Notes: a model not told the origin generated them from the letters alone. A DNA stretch of 55,492 bases from Candidatus Gemmiger excrementigallinarum (GCA_019116445.1 DXBP01000055.1:1-55492); one strand, 5' to 3'; counted from the first letter of the stretch, positions 8,907 through 18,081 are shown. Made by a program: numbers and translations.

Positions 8907-9305
8907 ATGGCGGGTAAACCGCAGAAAAATCTGGCCTATTCGGTTCTGCTGGACTTTTATGGTTCGGTCCTGACCGAAAAGCAGCGCCTGATCCTGACGG
9001 AATATTATGACGAAGATCTCTCCCTGGCCGAGATTGCCGAAAATATGGGCATTACGCGGCAGGGCGTGCGGGACGCCATCAAGCATGGCGAAGCCGCGCT
9101 GGACGAACTGGAAGCCAAGCTGGGCAATGCCCGCCGCCACACGGCGATGCAGCAGGACCTGATGCGGCTGCACCAGCTGGTTATGGAGATCCGGTGCTGC
9201 AATTCGGGGCTGTTCAACCCTGTCCCGCAGATTCGCACCGATACCGACGAGATGCTGCAGATTCTGGAGCGGCTGGACACGCAGGAGGAACCCGATGGCC
9301 TTTGA
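8907..9305 (+). CDS. ylxM: YlxM-type helix-turn-helix protein, SRP accessory
   Basis: The 132-residue protein belongs to the YlxM/p13 family, encoded immediately before ffh throughout the Firmicutes. It has a sigma-70 region 4-like helix-turn-helix (SLAEIAENMGITRQGVRDA, residues 41-59). In streptococci YlxM binds SRP components and modulates Ffh GTPase activity; a regulatory role is the usual interpretation. It overlaps ffh by 11 bp, so the two are probably translationally coupled. Confidence 0.9.
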   Translation: MAGKPQKNLAYSVLLDFYGSVLTEKQRLILTEYYDEDLSLAEIAENMGITRQGVRDAIKHGEAALDELEAKLGNARRHTAMQQDLMRLHQLVMEIRCCNSGLFNPVPQIRTDTDEMLQILERLDTQEEPDGL

Positions 9306-10650
9306 ATCTTTGACAGAGCGCCTGAACGGCGTATTTAAAAAGCTCCGCGGCAAAGGCAAGCTGAACGAGGCCGATATCAAGGCGGCCATGCGGGAAGTCC
9401 GTATGGCACTGCTGGAAGCCGACGTCAACTACAAAGTCGCCAAGGATTTCTGCGCGCAGGTTTCCGAGCGCGCCATGGGGCAGGAGGTCATGGAAAGCCT
9501 GACCCCCGCCCAGCAGGTCGTCAAGATCGTCAACGAGGAACTGACCAAGCTCATGGGCGGCGACGAGCCGCAGTACCTGCACATCAAGAATAAGGGCCAG
9601 ACGGTTCTGATGATGTGCGGCCTGCAGGGCAACGGTAAAACCACCCACGCCGCCAAACTGGGCAAATACTACCGCAGCCAGGGTCGCCGTCCGCTGCTGG
9701 TAGCCTGCGACGTATATCGTCCGGCTGCCATCCAGCAGTTGGAGATCGTGGGCGAACAGGCCGGCGTACCGGTGTTCACCATGGGCACCGAAAAACCGGA
9801 GCTCATCGCCCAGAAGGCGATGGCCCACGCCCGGGATCACGGCAACGACATCGTGATCCTCGATACCGCCGGCCGTCTGCAGATCGATGACGCGCTGATG
9901 GATGAGCTGGTGCGCATCAAAGAAGCCGTCGAAGTGGACGAAACACTGCTGGTCGTGGATGCCATGGCCGGTCAGGAAGCCGTCAACGTGGCCAAGACCT
10001 TCAACGAGAAGATCGGCATTACCGGCGTAGTGCTCACCAAGACCGACGGTGATACCCGCGGCGGTGCGGCGCTCTCGGTGCTGGCAGTCACCGGCAAACC
10101 CATCTACTTCCAGGGCACCGGCGAAAAGCTGGAGGACCTGGAACCCTTCTATCCCTCCCGGATGTCCAGCCGCATCCTCGGCATGGGCGATGTGCTCTCT
10201 CTGATCGAGAAAGCCCAGAGCGTCCAGAACGACAAGGAAGCCGAAGAAGCAGCCCGCCGGATGATGGAGAACAAGTTCGATATGAACGACCTTCTGGCGC
10301 AGTTCCAGCAGGTAAAAAAGATGGGCGGTGCCTCGGCACTGCTGGCCATGATGCCCGGCGGCAATCAGATCGACCCGGATGCCTTGGACGACAAGATGCT
10401 GGCCCACATTGAAGCCATCATCTATTCCATGACCCCGGCGGAACGGGCCAAGCCCGAGATCATCAACCCCAAGCGCAAACGCCGCATCGCGGCCGGCTCC
10501 GGCCAGACCGTGGAGGCTGTCAATAAACTGCTGCGTCAGTATGAAATGATGCAGAAAGTCATGAAAAAAGTCCGCCGCAATCCCAAGGGATTCATGCGCA
10601 GCCTGGGCAATCTGGGTGGTATGGGCGGCTTTAAAGGCTTCGGCCGCTGA
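9295..10650 (+). CDS. ffh: Signal recognition particle protein Ffh
   Basis: This 451-residue GTPase binds SRP RNA and signal sequences and delivers nascent chains to FtsY at the membrane. It has the N domain, the G domain with GLQGNGKTT (G1; Ser is more common than Asn at the sixth position), DTAGR (G3) and TKTDGD (G4), and the Met-rich M domain from about residue 320. The C-terminus carries a typical glycine/methionine-rich end. It heads the ribosome-maturation genes rpsP, khpA, rimM and trmD, the standard Gram-positive order. Confidence 0.97.
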   Translation: MAFESLTERLNGVFKKLRGKGKLNEADIKAAMREVRMALLEADVNYKVAKDFCAQVSERAMGQEVMESLTPAQQVVKIVNEELTKLMGGDEPQYLHIKNKGQTVLMMCGLQGNGKTTHAAKLGKYYRSQGRRPLLVACDVYRPAAIQQLEIVGEQAGVPVFTMGTEKPELIAQKAMAHARDHGNDIVILDTAGRLQIDDALMDELVRIKEAVEVDETLLVVDAMAGQEAVNVAKTFNEKIGITGVVLTKTDGDTRGGAALSVLAVTGKPIYFQGTGEKLEDLEPFYPSRMSSRILGMGDVLSLIEKAQSVQNDKEAEEAARRMMENKFDMNDLLAQFQQVKKMGGASALLAMMPGGNQIDPDALDDKMLAHIEAIIYSMTPAERAKPEIINPKRKRRIAAGSGQTVEAVNKLLRQYEMMQKVMKKVRRNPKGFMRSLGNLGGMGGFKGFGR

Positions 10651-10750
10651 ACTATTTTTGGTATGACCCGCACGGCTATACGGCCCACGGGATGTACAAT
10701 ATAAAATTCGCCCCGCAAGGGCCGTAAACAAGTATTTGGAGGAATTTACA

Positions 10751-10990
10751 ATGGTTAAGATTCGTCTGCGTCGTATGGGCGCCAAGAAAGCTCCTTTCTA
10801 CCGCGTGGTTGTTGCTGACAGCCGTTTTGCCCGTGATGGCCGCTTCATCGAGGAGATCGGCTACTACGATCCCACCAAGGAGCCCAGCGTTGTCAGCATC
10901 GACGCCGACAAGGCCAAGCAGTGGCTGGCCAATGGCGCTCAGCCCACCGACACCGTCCGTGAGCTGCTGAAGAAGGCTGCCGTTCTGTAA
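10751..10990 (+). CDS. rpsP: 30S ribosomal protein S16
   Basis: The 79-residue product is S16, an early assembly protein of the 30S subunit, recognised from [17 protein letters not shown] and the [18 protein letters not shown] segment. The frame begins five codons earlier, but the ATG at 10751 has GGAGG at 10738-10742 and gives the family N-terminus. It follows ffh after 100 bp, in which I see no clear promoter or terminator. Confidence 0.97.
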   Translation: MVKIRLRRMGAKKAPFYRVVVADSRFARDGRFIEEIGYYDPTKEPSVVSIDADKAKQWLANGAQPTDTVRELLKKAAVL

Positions 10991-11026
10991 TCTGCTCTTC
11001 ACTTTTTCTGAGGGAGGGAACGCCAC

Positions 11027-11260
11027 ATGCAGGAACTCTTAGTAGCCGTTGCCCGCGGCCTTGTCGAGGACAAGGAGGCCGTGCAGGTGACCGTTGACCC
11101 CGCGCGTGAGGACGGCACCGTCGTCTATCACCTCAAAGTGGCCGAGGCCGACATGGGCCGTGTCATCGGCAAGCAGGGACGCATCGCCAAAGCGATTCGC
11201 GTTGTCATGCGTGCCGCTGCGGTCCGTCAGGGCGAAAAAGTCATCGTCGAGATCGACTAA
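11027..11260 (+). CDS. khpA: KH-domain RNA-binding protein KhpA
   Basis: The 77-residue protein is a single KH domain with the GxxG loop in MGRVIGKQGRIAKAIR. KhpA (YlqC) pairs with KhpB/Jag in Firmicutes and binds many RNAs; in pneumococcus it affects cell length and division. Its position between rpsP and rimM is the normal one. Confidence 0.92.
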   Translation: MQELLVAVARGLVEDKEAVQVTVDPAREDGTVVYHLKVAEADMGRVIGKQGRIAKAIRVVMRAAAVRQGEKVIVEID

Positions 11261-11265
11261 AAAGC

Positions 11266-11301
11266 CAAAAGCACTTTGCCGTTTTGGCAGAGTGCTTTTT
11301 T
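11266..11301 (+). terminator. Intrinsic terminator or attenuator between khpA and rimM
   Basis: AAAGCACTTTGCC pairs with GGCAGAGTGCTTT (one mismatch) around GTTTT and is followed by T. It would separate the ffh-rpsP-khpA part from rimM-trmD, or act as a partial terminator, since no rimM promoter is obvious in the 54 bases that follow. Confidence 0.82.
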
Positions 11302-11355
11302 GTATGCCGGGCGTTTTCGCCCGCTTGATTTCATTCAAACGGAAGGCTGATACCT

Positions 11356-11886
11356 ATGCAAAACTATCTTCCCGCCTGCAAGATCGTCTCCACCCACGGG
11401 GTGCGGGGCGAGATGAAAGCCCTGCCGCTGTGCGATGGCGCGGCGTTTCTGGCCAAATTCAAACGGCTGTTCGCCAAGGCTGACGGCACCGGCGAAGTCC
11501 GGGTGCTGGGGGTGCGCGCCCAGGGCAATGTGATTCTGCTGCGGCTGGACGGTGTGGCCGATATGGATGCCGCCCGTGCCCAGGTGGGCCGGACCTACTA
11601 TTTTGCCAAGGCCGATGCCCGCCTGCCCAAAGGACGCTATTTTATTGATGACCTGCTGGGCTGCCGGGTGGTGGACGCCGATACCGGCCGGGAATACGGC
11701 GCCCTGACGGCGGTGGACCATCCCGCAGCGCAGGATATTTATACCGTCACCGATGCCGAGGGCGGCACCCACATGCTGCCTGCCGTGCCGGAATTTGTGC
11801 GGGAAATCGACCTGGATAATCGCACCATCACGGTCACGCCCATCGACGGTATGTTTACCGAAGCCGTCAACGGCGACAAGGAGTAA
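11356..11886 (+). CDS. rimM: Ribosome maturation factor RimM
   Basis: The 176-residue protein assists maturation of the 30S head and binds S19. The N-terminal beta-barrel (ACKIVSTHGVRGEMKALPL) and the PRC-barrel (RYFIDDLLGCRVVDADTG) occur in the expected order. The gene ends 3 bp before trmD, as in most bacteria. Confidence 0.94.
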   Translation: MQNYLPACKIVSTHGVRGEMKALPLCDGAAFLAKFKRLFAKADGTGEVRVLGVRAQGNVILLRLDGVADMDAARAQVGRTYYFAKADARLPKGRYFIDDLLGCRVVDADTGREYGALTAVDHPAAQDIYTVTDAEGGTHMLPAVPEFVREIDLDNRTITVTPIDGMFTEAVNGDKE

Positions 11887-11889
11887 GCC

Positions 11890-13119
11890 ATGCGCATTGA
11901 TATTGTGACGCTGTTCCCCGAACTGTGCGACAGTTTCCTGTCGGCCAGTATTCTGGGCCGGGCCCGTGCCAAGAATCTGTTTGAGGCGCATTGCCACCAG
12001 ATCCGGGACTACACCACCAATAAGCAGAAGCAGACCGATGACTATCCCTACGGCGGCGGTTGCGGCATGGTGTTGTACGCCCAGCCCATTGCCGACTGCC
12101 TGCGGGAAGTGCAGCGCCAGTGCGCGGAACAGGGGAGGGCCAAGCCTCACGTGGTATTCCTGACGGCGGCGGGGCACCCCTACAACGAGGAAGCCGCCAA
12201 ACGGCTGGCACAGTACGACGCAGTGACGCTGGTGTGCGGCCATTACGAAGGCATCGACGAGCGGGTGATCGAAGCCTTCGGGGACGAGGAAATCTCCATC
12301 GGGGACTATGTGCTCACCGGCGGTGAGTTGGCCAGCCTGGTGGTGGCCGACAGTGTGCTGCGGCTGCAGCCCGGCGTGCTGGCCGAGGAACGGGGCTACC
12401 AGGACGAAAGCTACTGGGACGGCCTGCTGGAGTACCCCCAGTACACCCGCCCCGAAGTGTGGGAAGGCCGTGCGGTGCCGCCGGTGCTGCTCACCGGCGA
12501 CCATCAGAAAATCGACGCCTGGCGCGGGCAGCAGAGCCGCACCCGCACCCGTCTGCGCCGTCCCGACCTGTATGAGCAATGGTGCGATACTCATCCGCTG
12601 ACCGAGCTGCCCAAGTGGAAACGGGGCGAAAATATGCGCCTTGTGAAAAACGATGAACAGTGGGATTTGGCTGCCCGCCTTTTTGCCGAAGGACGCTATG
12701 CCGTCTGTGAGGAAGTCTGTACGCCGCTCTACCTCGACACGCTGACGCCGGAACACTGCCGGGAGGAACTGCAGCAGGAACGGCAGAATGGCTGGGCGTT
12801 TTATCTGCACTATACCAAAAACGAAGCGGACGGGATGGTCGGCGTCTGCCATAAAACCGGGCAGATCAGCCATTTGTTTGTGACCTCAGCGGTCCGTGGC
12901 AAGGGCATCGGCAGCAAAATGCTGGATTTTGCCCGCAAAAAGCTGCCGGAACATCCCCATCCCACCCTCACGGTGCTGGACACCAATACCCGGGCTTTGG
13001 CTTTGTACCGCCGTATGGGTTGGCGCCCGGCAGGGGTGGAAGCTGTGTACGATCCGGCAACCGATCCGACGTCTGCCGCTTATTGCCAGGAATTAAAACT
13101 GCGGTATGAGGCACAATAA
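11890..13119 (+). CDS. trmD: tRNA (guanine-37-N1)-methyltransferase TrmD fused to a C-terminal GNAT acetyltransferase domain
   Basis: Residues 1 to about 245 are a complete TrmD, which puts the m1G37 mark next to the anticodon and prevents frameshifting. The SPOUT knot motifs CGHYEGIDERV and SIGDYVLTGGELA and the KQKQTDDYPYGGGCGM segment are intact. A second domain follows without a stop from about residue 249 to 409: it has a GNAT acetyl-CoA loop (SAVRGKGIGSKML), the motif B region LTVLDTNTRALALYRRMGW, and no catalytic residues I can assign. TrmD is normally about 240-260 residues, so this is a true fusion. An internal ATG at 12634 lacks a good ribosome binding site, so separate expression of the GNAT part is unlikely. 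rplS, which often follows trmD, is absent. Confidence 0.93.
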   Translation: MRIDIVTLFPELCDSFLSASILGRARAKNLFEAHCHQIRDYTTNKQKQTDDYPYGGGCGMVLYAQPIADCLREVQRQCAEQGRAKPHVVFLTAAGHPYNEEAAKRLAQYDAVTLVCGHYEGIDERVIEAFGDEEISIGDYVLTGGELASLVVADSVLRLQPGVLAEERGYQDESYWDGLLEYPQYTRPEVWEGRAVPPVLLTGDHQKIDAWRGQQSRTRTRLRRPDLYEQWCDTHPLTELPKWKRGENMRLVKNDEQWDLAARLFAEGRYAVCEEVCTPLYLDTLTPEHCREELQQERQNGWAFYLHYTKNEADGMVGVCHKTGQISHLFVTSAVRGKGIGSKMLDFARKKLPEHPHPTLTVLDTNTRALALYRRMGWRPAGVEAVYDPATDPTSAAYCQELKLRYEAQ

Positions 13120-13236
13120 GCAAAAGTTTTGTTGCCAATCTACAACAATGTTGAAAATAAACTGGCAAATGTGCACAAAGCCAAAAGCCGAGATTTGGCG
13201 GAATTACAGAATCCTGCCAAATTTGCAAAATCCCAC

Positions 13237-13265
13237 TGTACAAAATCGACGAAATAGGATAAAAT
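13237..13265 (+). promoter_or_regulatory. Promoter of ptsH
   Basis: TGTACA (13237-13242) and TAAAAT (13260-13265) have a 17-bp spacer. The same unusual -35 hexamer occurs before asnS at 54732. Confidence 0.65.
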
Positions 13266-13276
13266 AGAAACAATCA

Positions 13277-13307
13277 AGGCGGCGTATCCATACGCAATAG
13301 ACCGCCT
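13277..13307 (+). other. 5' leader hairpin of ptsH
   Basis: AGGCGG and CCGCCT enclose a second small palindrome CGTATCCATACG. The structure lies near the predicted 5' end of the ptsH mRNA and has no T tail, so it is more likely a stability element than a terminator. Confidence 0.4.
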
Positions 13308-13371
13308 GACGACAAGCGCCCACGGTAGAAACGCAGGGGCATATTATTTTCAAAAGTAGGAGAGAATAACT

Positions 13372-13635
13372 ATGTACGTGAAAGAAGTTACCGTTGAGAA
13401 TCAGGTTGGTCTGCACGCCCGTCCGGCTACCTTCTTCATCCAGAAGGCGAACGAGTACAAATCTTCCATCTGGGTCGAGAAAGAGGAGCGCCGCGTCAAC
13501 GCCAAGAGCCTGCTCGGTGTTCTGAGCCTGGGCATCGTGGGCGGCACGACCATTCGCATCATTGCCGATGGCGCCGACGAGCAGGCTGCGGTCGACGGTC
13601 TGGTCAAGCTGGTCAGCTCCGGCTTTGCCGAGTAA
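13372..13635 (+). CDS. ptsH: Phosphocarrier protein HPr
   Basis: The 87-residue protein passes phosphate from enzyme I to sugar-specific EIIA proteins. His15 in GLHARPA is the phosphorylation site and Ser46 in AKSLLGVLSLG is the HPr-kinase site used for carbon catabolite control in Firmicutes; both are present, which makes it HPr rather than Crh. It stands alone with its own promoter and terminator, not next to ptsI. A divergent enzyme I is encoded at 44419-46005. Confidence 0.95.
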   Translation: MYVKEVTVENQVGLHARPATFFIQKANEYKSSIWVEKEERRVNAKSLLGVLSLGIVGGTTIRIIADGADEQAAVDGLVKLVSSGFAE

Positions 13636-13652
13636 TTCTTGTCACAAATGCA

Positions 13653-13679
13653 ACGGCGGGGCGACCCGCCGCTTTTTTA
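13653..13679 (+). terminator. Intrinsic terminator after ptsH
   Basis: CGGCGGG and CCCGCCG form a GC-rich stem with a GCGA loop and a tail of six T. Confidence 0.9.
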
Positions 13680-13706
13680 TTTTCCGCTGTTTTGTAAAGG
13701 TGTCTT

Positions 13707-15557
13707 ATGACGAAAGCTGAACTGTACCGCAAAGCCTGTATGCTGCCGCTGTTGCCCGGCGTCTATATCATCCGGGACAAAAGCGATACCATCATCTATA
13801 TTGGCAAGGCCAAACGCCTGAAAACCCGGGTGTCCCAGTACTTCCGGGAAGGTGTGCCCCACGATGCCAAGGTCACCCAGATGATCGCCCATGCCTTTAC
13901 CTTTGACGTCATCGTCTGCCAGAGCGAATTTGAGGCCCTGGTGCTGGAAGCCAGCCAGATCAAGGCGCACACGCCCAAGTACAACATCCTGCTCAAGGAT
14001 GATAAGGGCTACAGCTATGTCAAAGTGACCAAAGGCCCCTGGCCGCGCATTTCGGCGGCCCTGCAAAAGGATGAGGACGATGCCGATTATATTGGCCCCT
14101 TCACCTCCTCCTTTGCGGTGCGGGAAATGGTGGAGATGGCCCAGGACTGTTTTCTGCTGCCGCGCTGCAACCGGGAATTTCCCCGGGACTTCGGCAAAGG
14201 GCGTCCCTGCCTGAACGCTCATATCGGCAAGTGTATGGCGGTGTGCAGCGGCAAGATCAGCTGCGAAGCCTACAACGAGGCGGTCCAGGGCGCCCTGCGG
14301 ATGATCCGCTATGGCAAAAAGGACATCGTCAAGCAGCTGAAAGAGAAGATGGAAGCCGCTTCGGAACGGCTGGATTTTGAAACGGCGGCTCTGCTGCGGG
14401 ATCAGATCCAGGCCATCGAGCGGGTGGCGGCGGGCCAGAAAGTTGTCATGGATGCCGACACCGAGATGGACGTCATCGCCCTGGCCGGTACCACGCGGGC
14501 GGTGTGTGCGGCGGTGCTGCGCTACCGGGATGGCCGCCTGACCGATAAGCGGGAATTTATGTTCCGGGATACAACGGATATTGCGGCCGTGCGGGAAGAA
14601 TTCCTGCCCCAGTATTACCTGGATGGGGAAACGATTCCCAAGACCATTGCGGTGGATGCCTTGCCCTCTGACGCCGAAGCCCTGAACGAAGCGCTGAACC
14701 AGGCCCGGGGCAGCAAGGTGGAACTGTATGTACCCCAGCGGGGGGATGTGGCCAAACTGGTCACCATGGCCTATACCAACGCCGTGGAGCGCCTGGGCCG
14801 GGAGAGCGGCCGCTACACCCGGGAGGAAAAACTGCTGGAGGAAGCCGCCCAGATGCTGGGGTTGAAAGCCCCGCCCAAGGTGATTGAAAGCTACGATATT
14901 TCCAACTGGGGCGATGGTTCCAGTGTCTGCGGCATGGTGGTGTTCAAAGACGGCAAACCCTATCGTTCCGGGTATCGTCGCTTCAAGATGAAAACGGTAG
15001 CCGGTACCGATGACTATGCTTCGCTGGCCGAAACCCTGTCCCGCCGCGCGGCGGAATATGAGGCGGCCCGGCGGGGCGAAAAACCGGACGGCCCCCAGAA
15101 TCAGTTCGCCACGATGCCCGATCTTTTGCTCATCGACGGCGGCCGTGGCCAGGTGGGCGCCGTTAAACAGGCGCTGAAAGGCACCGCACTGGAGCACGTG
15201 CCCACCTTCGGTATGGTCAAGGACGACCACCACCGCACCCGCGCCATTGTGGATGATGCGGGGGGCGAAATCGCAATCAACCGCAATCGCAATATCTTTA
15301 CCTTTGTCACCAACATCCAGGACGAAACCCACCGTTACGCCAACGACTACCGCAAACGCGCCATGAAGAAGCGCTCTTACGCGGCGACGCTGACGGCCCT
15401 GCCCGGCGTGGGCGAAAAAACCAGCGCTGCGCTGCTGGCCCATTTCAAGACGGTGGCGGCGGTGAAGGCTGCCAGCATTTCCGACCTGGAGGAAGTCAAG
15501 GGCATCAGCCATGCCAAGGCGGAAAAGCTGTACAACGCCCTGCGCAATGGGGTATAA
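13707..15557 (+). CDS. uvrC: Excinuclease ABC subunit C
   Basis: UvrC makes the two incisions around DNA lesions in nucleotide excision repair. The 616-residue protein has the GIY-YIG endonuclease at the N-terminus (LPGVYIIRDKSDTIIYIGKA), a UVR motif near residue 210, the RNase H-like nuclease (ESYDISNWGDGSSVCGMVVF; LLIDGGRGQVGA) and C-terminal helix-hairpin-helix repeats (LPGVGEKTSAALL; VKGISHAKAEKL). Length and order are normal. It lies 27 bp after the ptsH terminator and is followed after 57 bp by a membrane protein gene. Confidence 0.97.
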   Translation: MTKAELYRKACMLPLLPGVYIIRDKSDTIIYIGKAKRLKTRVSQYFREGVPHDAKVTQMIAHAFTFDVIVCQSEFEALVLEASQIKAHTPKYNILLKDDKGYSYVKVTKGPWPRISAALQKDEDDADYIGPFTSSFAVREMVEMAQDCFLLPRCNREFPRDFGKGRPCLNAHIGKCMAVCSGKISCEAYNEAVQGALRMIRYGKKDIVKQLKEKMEAASERLDFETAALLRDQIQAIERVAAGQKVVMDADTEMDVIALAGTTRAVCAAVLRYRDGRLTDKREFMFRDTTDIAAVREEFLPQYYLDGETIPKTIAVDALPSDAEALNEALNQARGSKVELYVPQRGDVAKLVTMAYTNAVERLGRESGRYTREEKLLEEAAQMLGLKAPPKVIESYDISNWGDGSSVCGMVVFKDGKPYRSGYRRFKMKTVAGTDDYASLAETLSRRAAEYEAARRGEKPDGPQNQFATMPDLLLIDGGRGQVGAVKQALKGTALEHVPTFGMVKDDHHRTRAIVDDAGGEIAINRNRNIFTFVTNIQDETHRYANDYRKRAMKKRSYAATLTALPGVGEKTSAALLAHFKTVAAVKAASISDLEEVKGISHAKAEKLYNALRNGV

Positions 15558-15614
15558 TCAGGATGGCGGCCGGGGTGAGCCCCGGCGCAAAACCAACACA
15601 TAGAGGAGCGGTCT

Positions 15615-18035
15615 ATGCTCATTCTCACAATTTTTCTCACGCTGCTGATGGCAGCGCTGTTTGCCTGGCTGCCGGGCCGGCTGGACCACCGGAAGCTGAC
15701 TCGTACCGATCTTTGGGCCGGCCCCGGTCTGGTGGCGGCCGTCTGGGTCTGGTCGGCGTGCATCTATTCCAAACCCGGCCTCACGGTGGATTTTGACGCT
15801 TTCCGTCTGCTTGGCATCACCGGTATGGCGTTGTGGGCCTGCGCGGTCGTGTGCGGATTCCGCCTGCGGCATCGTCTGCCCAGGGCACGCACCGCGGCAG
15901 CTCTGGGGCTGCTGCTGGCCTCGGCCCTGGGGGTGGAGGTATTTGTCTGTAACCTCAATTTCTGGGCCAGCCACAACTACACGCCGGTGGACCTGCGGCC
16001 CTATCTCACCGAGGACGCCGATCCGGAGGCACCGCTGACGCTGAACGAAGAACACAATACCCTGACTTTTGCAGGGCTGGACCAGGAACTGTATAACCTG
16101 CAGGTTTCCGGTCTGGTCTATCAGTATGACGGCCCCCATCCGGAAGTGCAGAGCCCGGTGTTTACACTTACGGTGGCCGCTACCGATGAAGCCAGTTCAG
16201 TTTCCCGCCAGAGTTGGCCCTGGCAGGTGGCGGAGCGGGCGGTCCGCAGCCAGACCCGCAGCCTCGATCTTTCGGGCAAAGCCTCTACGCTGACCCTGAC
16301 GGCCTACGCCTATGAGGGGGAGTACCGTTACTATCCGCTCAGTTATACGCTGCAGACGGTGTACGCCAACGTGCCCCGGCCGCTGGATTTTTCTCTGGCG
16401 CGGTTCGCGGCGCTCTTTGCCCTGCTGGGGGCGGCCTTTGCCCTGCGCCCGGCCAGTGTGCTCTGGCGGGACGCCTATCTGGAACACACCCGCCGCTACC
16501 GCCCGGCGGTGCTGCTCGTCATGGCGGTTCTGGCAGCGCTGGCATTCCTGGCACCCTTTGCCGATCGCTTCAATGCCGGGGTGGCTACTTCCTTCTATAA
16601 CACGGCGGACTGGGACGGCGAAAGCCGGATCACCTTCACCAAGCATATCAACGACTGGGCCAACGATACGGCGGCCCAGTACGGGGCGCTGGCGCACAGT
16701 ATGCTCAATGGCCGCCTGGACCTGGAAAAGGACCCGCCCGAAGCCATGTCCTCGCTGGAAAATCCCTACGACACAGCAGCGCGGCAATCCGCCGCTCCCG
16801 ATGCCCTGTGGGATGTGGCCTATTACCAGGGTCGCTACTACGTCTACTTCGGCCTGGTGCCCTGCCTTTTGTTCCAGCTGCCCTTTGAGGCCCTCACCGG
16901 CGTGGGGGACCTGCCGCCCAGCCTGCCCATGATTTTGCTCTCCTGGCTGTTGATCTGGGCCTCCTTCGGCTGTGTCAAACAGGCCCTGCGCCGCTGGTTC
17001 CCCCGGGCCAGTGCGGCGGTGTATCTGCTCACGGCCACCGGCGTGGCGGCGGGCAGTCAGATCTGGTATCTGCTGCTGCGTCCCTCGGTGTACGAATATG
17101 CCATCCTCTGCGGGGCGGCTTTTGTGATGCTGGGGCTTTGGCAGTGGCTGACCGCTGCCAATACGCCGGTACAAAAGCGCGGCCGCCTGCTTGCACATCT
17201 GGCCCTGGGCAGCTTGTGCATGGCGCTGGTGGCCGGGTGCCGTCCCCAGATGGAAGTGTTCGCGGTGTTGGCACTGCCTATTTTCTGGCGGCGCTACGTT
17301 TCGGAAAAGCGCCTGCGCAGCCGGGCCGGGGCGGGGGAGGTCCTTGCCTTCCTGTTGCCGGTGCTGATGGTGGCCGCGCTGCTCATGTGGTATAACGCCG
17401 CACGGTTCGGCTCTCCCTTTGACTTTGGCGCCAACTACAACCTGACCAGCAATGATATGACCCGCCGCGGATTCAGCATCGGACGCATTGCCCCGGCGGT
17501 GATCACCTTCCTGTTCGGTGTGCCGGGCTTCAGCACTGTGTTCCCGTACCTCAGCGCCACCAAAATGAGCACCAACTATATGGGCCTGACCATCACCGAA
17601 CTGTTCTATGGCGGTGCGTTTGTCTGCCTGCCGCTTTTGTGGGGGCTGGCGGTGCTGCCGCTGGCCCGGAACCGTTTGAAGCGGCGCCGGGATCTGCAGG
17701 TGGTGCTGTACAGCATCCTGGCTGCTATGCTGGTTCTGGTGGTGGTGGACTGCGAGATGGCCGGTGTGCTCTACCGTTACCAGAGTGACTGGCTCAGCCC
17801 GCTGCTGCTGGCGGGGGCACTTGCCTGGCTGCTGGCGGAACAGGTCCTGCAAGACCATGCAGGGCAGCCCGGAATGGCGGCGCTGCAAACCTTGTACCGC
17901 AGGGCACTGCCGCTGGCGGTGCTGGCGGGGGCTGTGTACAATTTCTGTGTGTACTTTGCGGCGGAACCCGGTCTTATCGGGCAGAATCCCGCACTGTATC
18001 AAAATGTAAGCCGTCTGGTCCAGTTCTGGCTGTGA
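15615..18035 (+). CDS. Large polytopic membrane protein of unknown function
   Basis: I do not recognise a named family. The 806-residue protein has about three membrane segments in residues 1-120, then an extracellular-type, Thr/Glu-rich domain (about 125-255) with beta-rich composition, then a long series of some ten hydrophobic segments to residue 790. Between the segments is a loop with DWANDTAAQYGALAHSMLNG and YYVYFGLVPCLLFQLP, a layout reminiscent of GT-C glycosyltransferases, where the first large loop carries the acceptor site. That resemblance is inference. The ATG at 15615 follows AGAGGAG. It is 57 bp after uvrC and ends in a strong terminator. Confidence 0.75.
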   Translation: MLILTIFLTLLMAALFAWLPGRLDHRKLTRTDLWAGPGLVAAVWVWSACIYSKPGLTVDFDAFRLLGITGMALWACAVVCGFRLRHRLPRARTAAALGLLLASALGVEVFVCNLNFWASHNYTPVDLRPYLTEDADPEAPLTLNEEHNTLTFAGLDQELYNLQVSGLVYQYDGPHPEVQSPVFTLTVAATDEASSVSRQSWPWQVAERAVRSQTRSLDLSGKASTLTLTAYAYEGEYRYYPLSYTLQTVYANVPRPLDFSLARFAALFALLGAAFALRPASVLWRDAYLEHTRRYRPAVLLVMAVLAALAFLAPFADRFNAGVATSFYNTADWDGESRITFTKHINDWANDTAAQYGALAHSMLNGRLDLEKDPPEAMSSLENPYDTAARQSAAPDALWDVAYYQGRYYVYFGLVPCLLFQLPFEALTGVGDLPPSLPMILLSWLLIWASFGCVKQALRRWFPRASAAVYLLTATGVAAGSQIWYLLLRPSVYEYAILCGAAFVMLGLWQWLTAANTPVQKRGRLLAHLALGSLCMALVAGCRPQMEVFAVLALPIFWRRYVSEKRLRSRAGAGEVLAFLLPVLMVAALLMWYNAARFGSPFDFGANYNLTSNDMTRRGFSIGRIAPAVITFLFGVPGFSTVFPYLSATKMSTNYMGLTITELFYGGAFVCLPLLWGLAVLPLARNRLKRRRDLQVVLYSILAAMLVLVVVDCEMAGVLYRYQSDWLSPLLLAGALAWLLAEQVLQDHAGQPGMAALQTLYRRALPLAVLAGAVYNFCVYFAAEPGLIGQNPALYQNVSRLVQFWL

Positions 18036-18044
18036 CCGGCATCC

Positions 18045-18080
18045 AAGGCCCGCCCGGGCAAAGCCGGGCGGGCCTTTTTC
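18045..18080 (+). terminator. Intrinsic terminator after the large membrane protein
   Basis: AAGGCCCGCCCGG and CCGGGCGGGCCTT form a 13-pair stem with loop GCAAAG and a T tail. Confidence 0.93.
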
Positions 18081-18081
18081 C

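Noticed and set aside
9295-9305. Programmed frameshift between ylxM and ffh
   Set aside because: The 11-bp overlap has a clear ATG for ffh and separate frames; there is no slippery sequence. It is ordinary coupling.
12634-13119. Separate GNAT gene starting at the internal ATG of trmD
   Set aside because: There is no adequate ribosome binding site before that ATG and no stop between the parts, so I annotate one fused protein.
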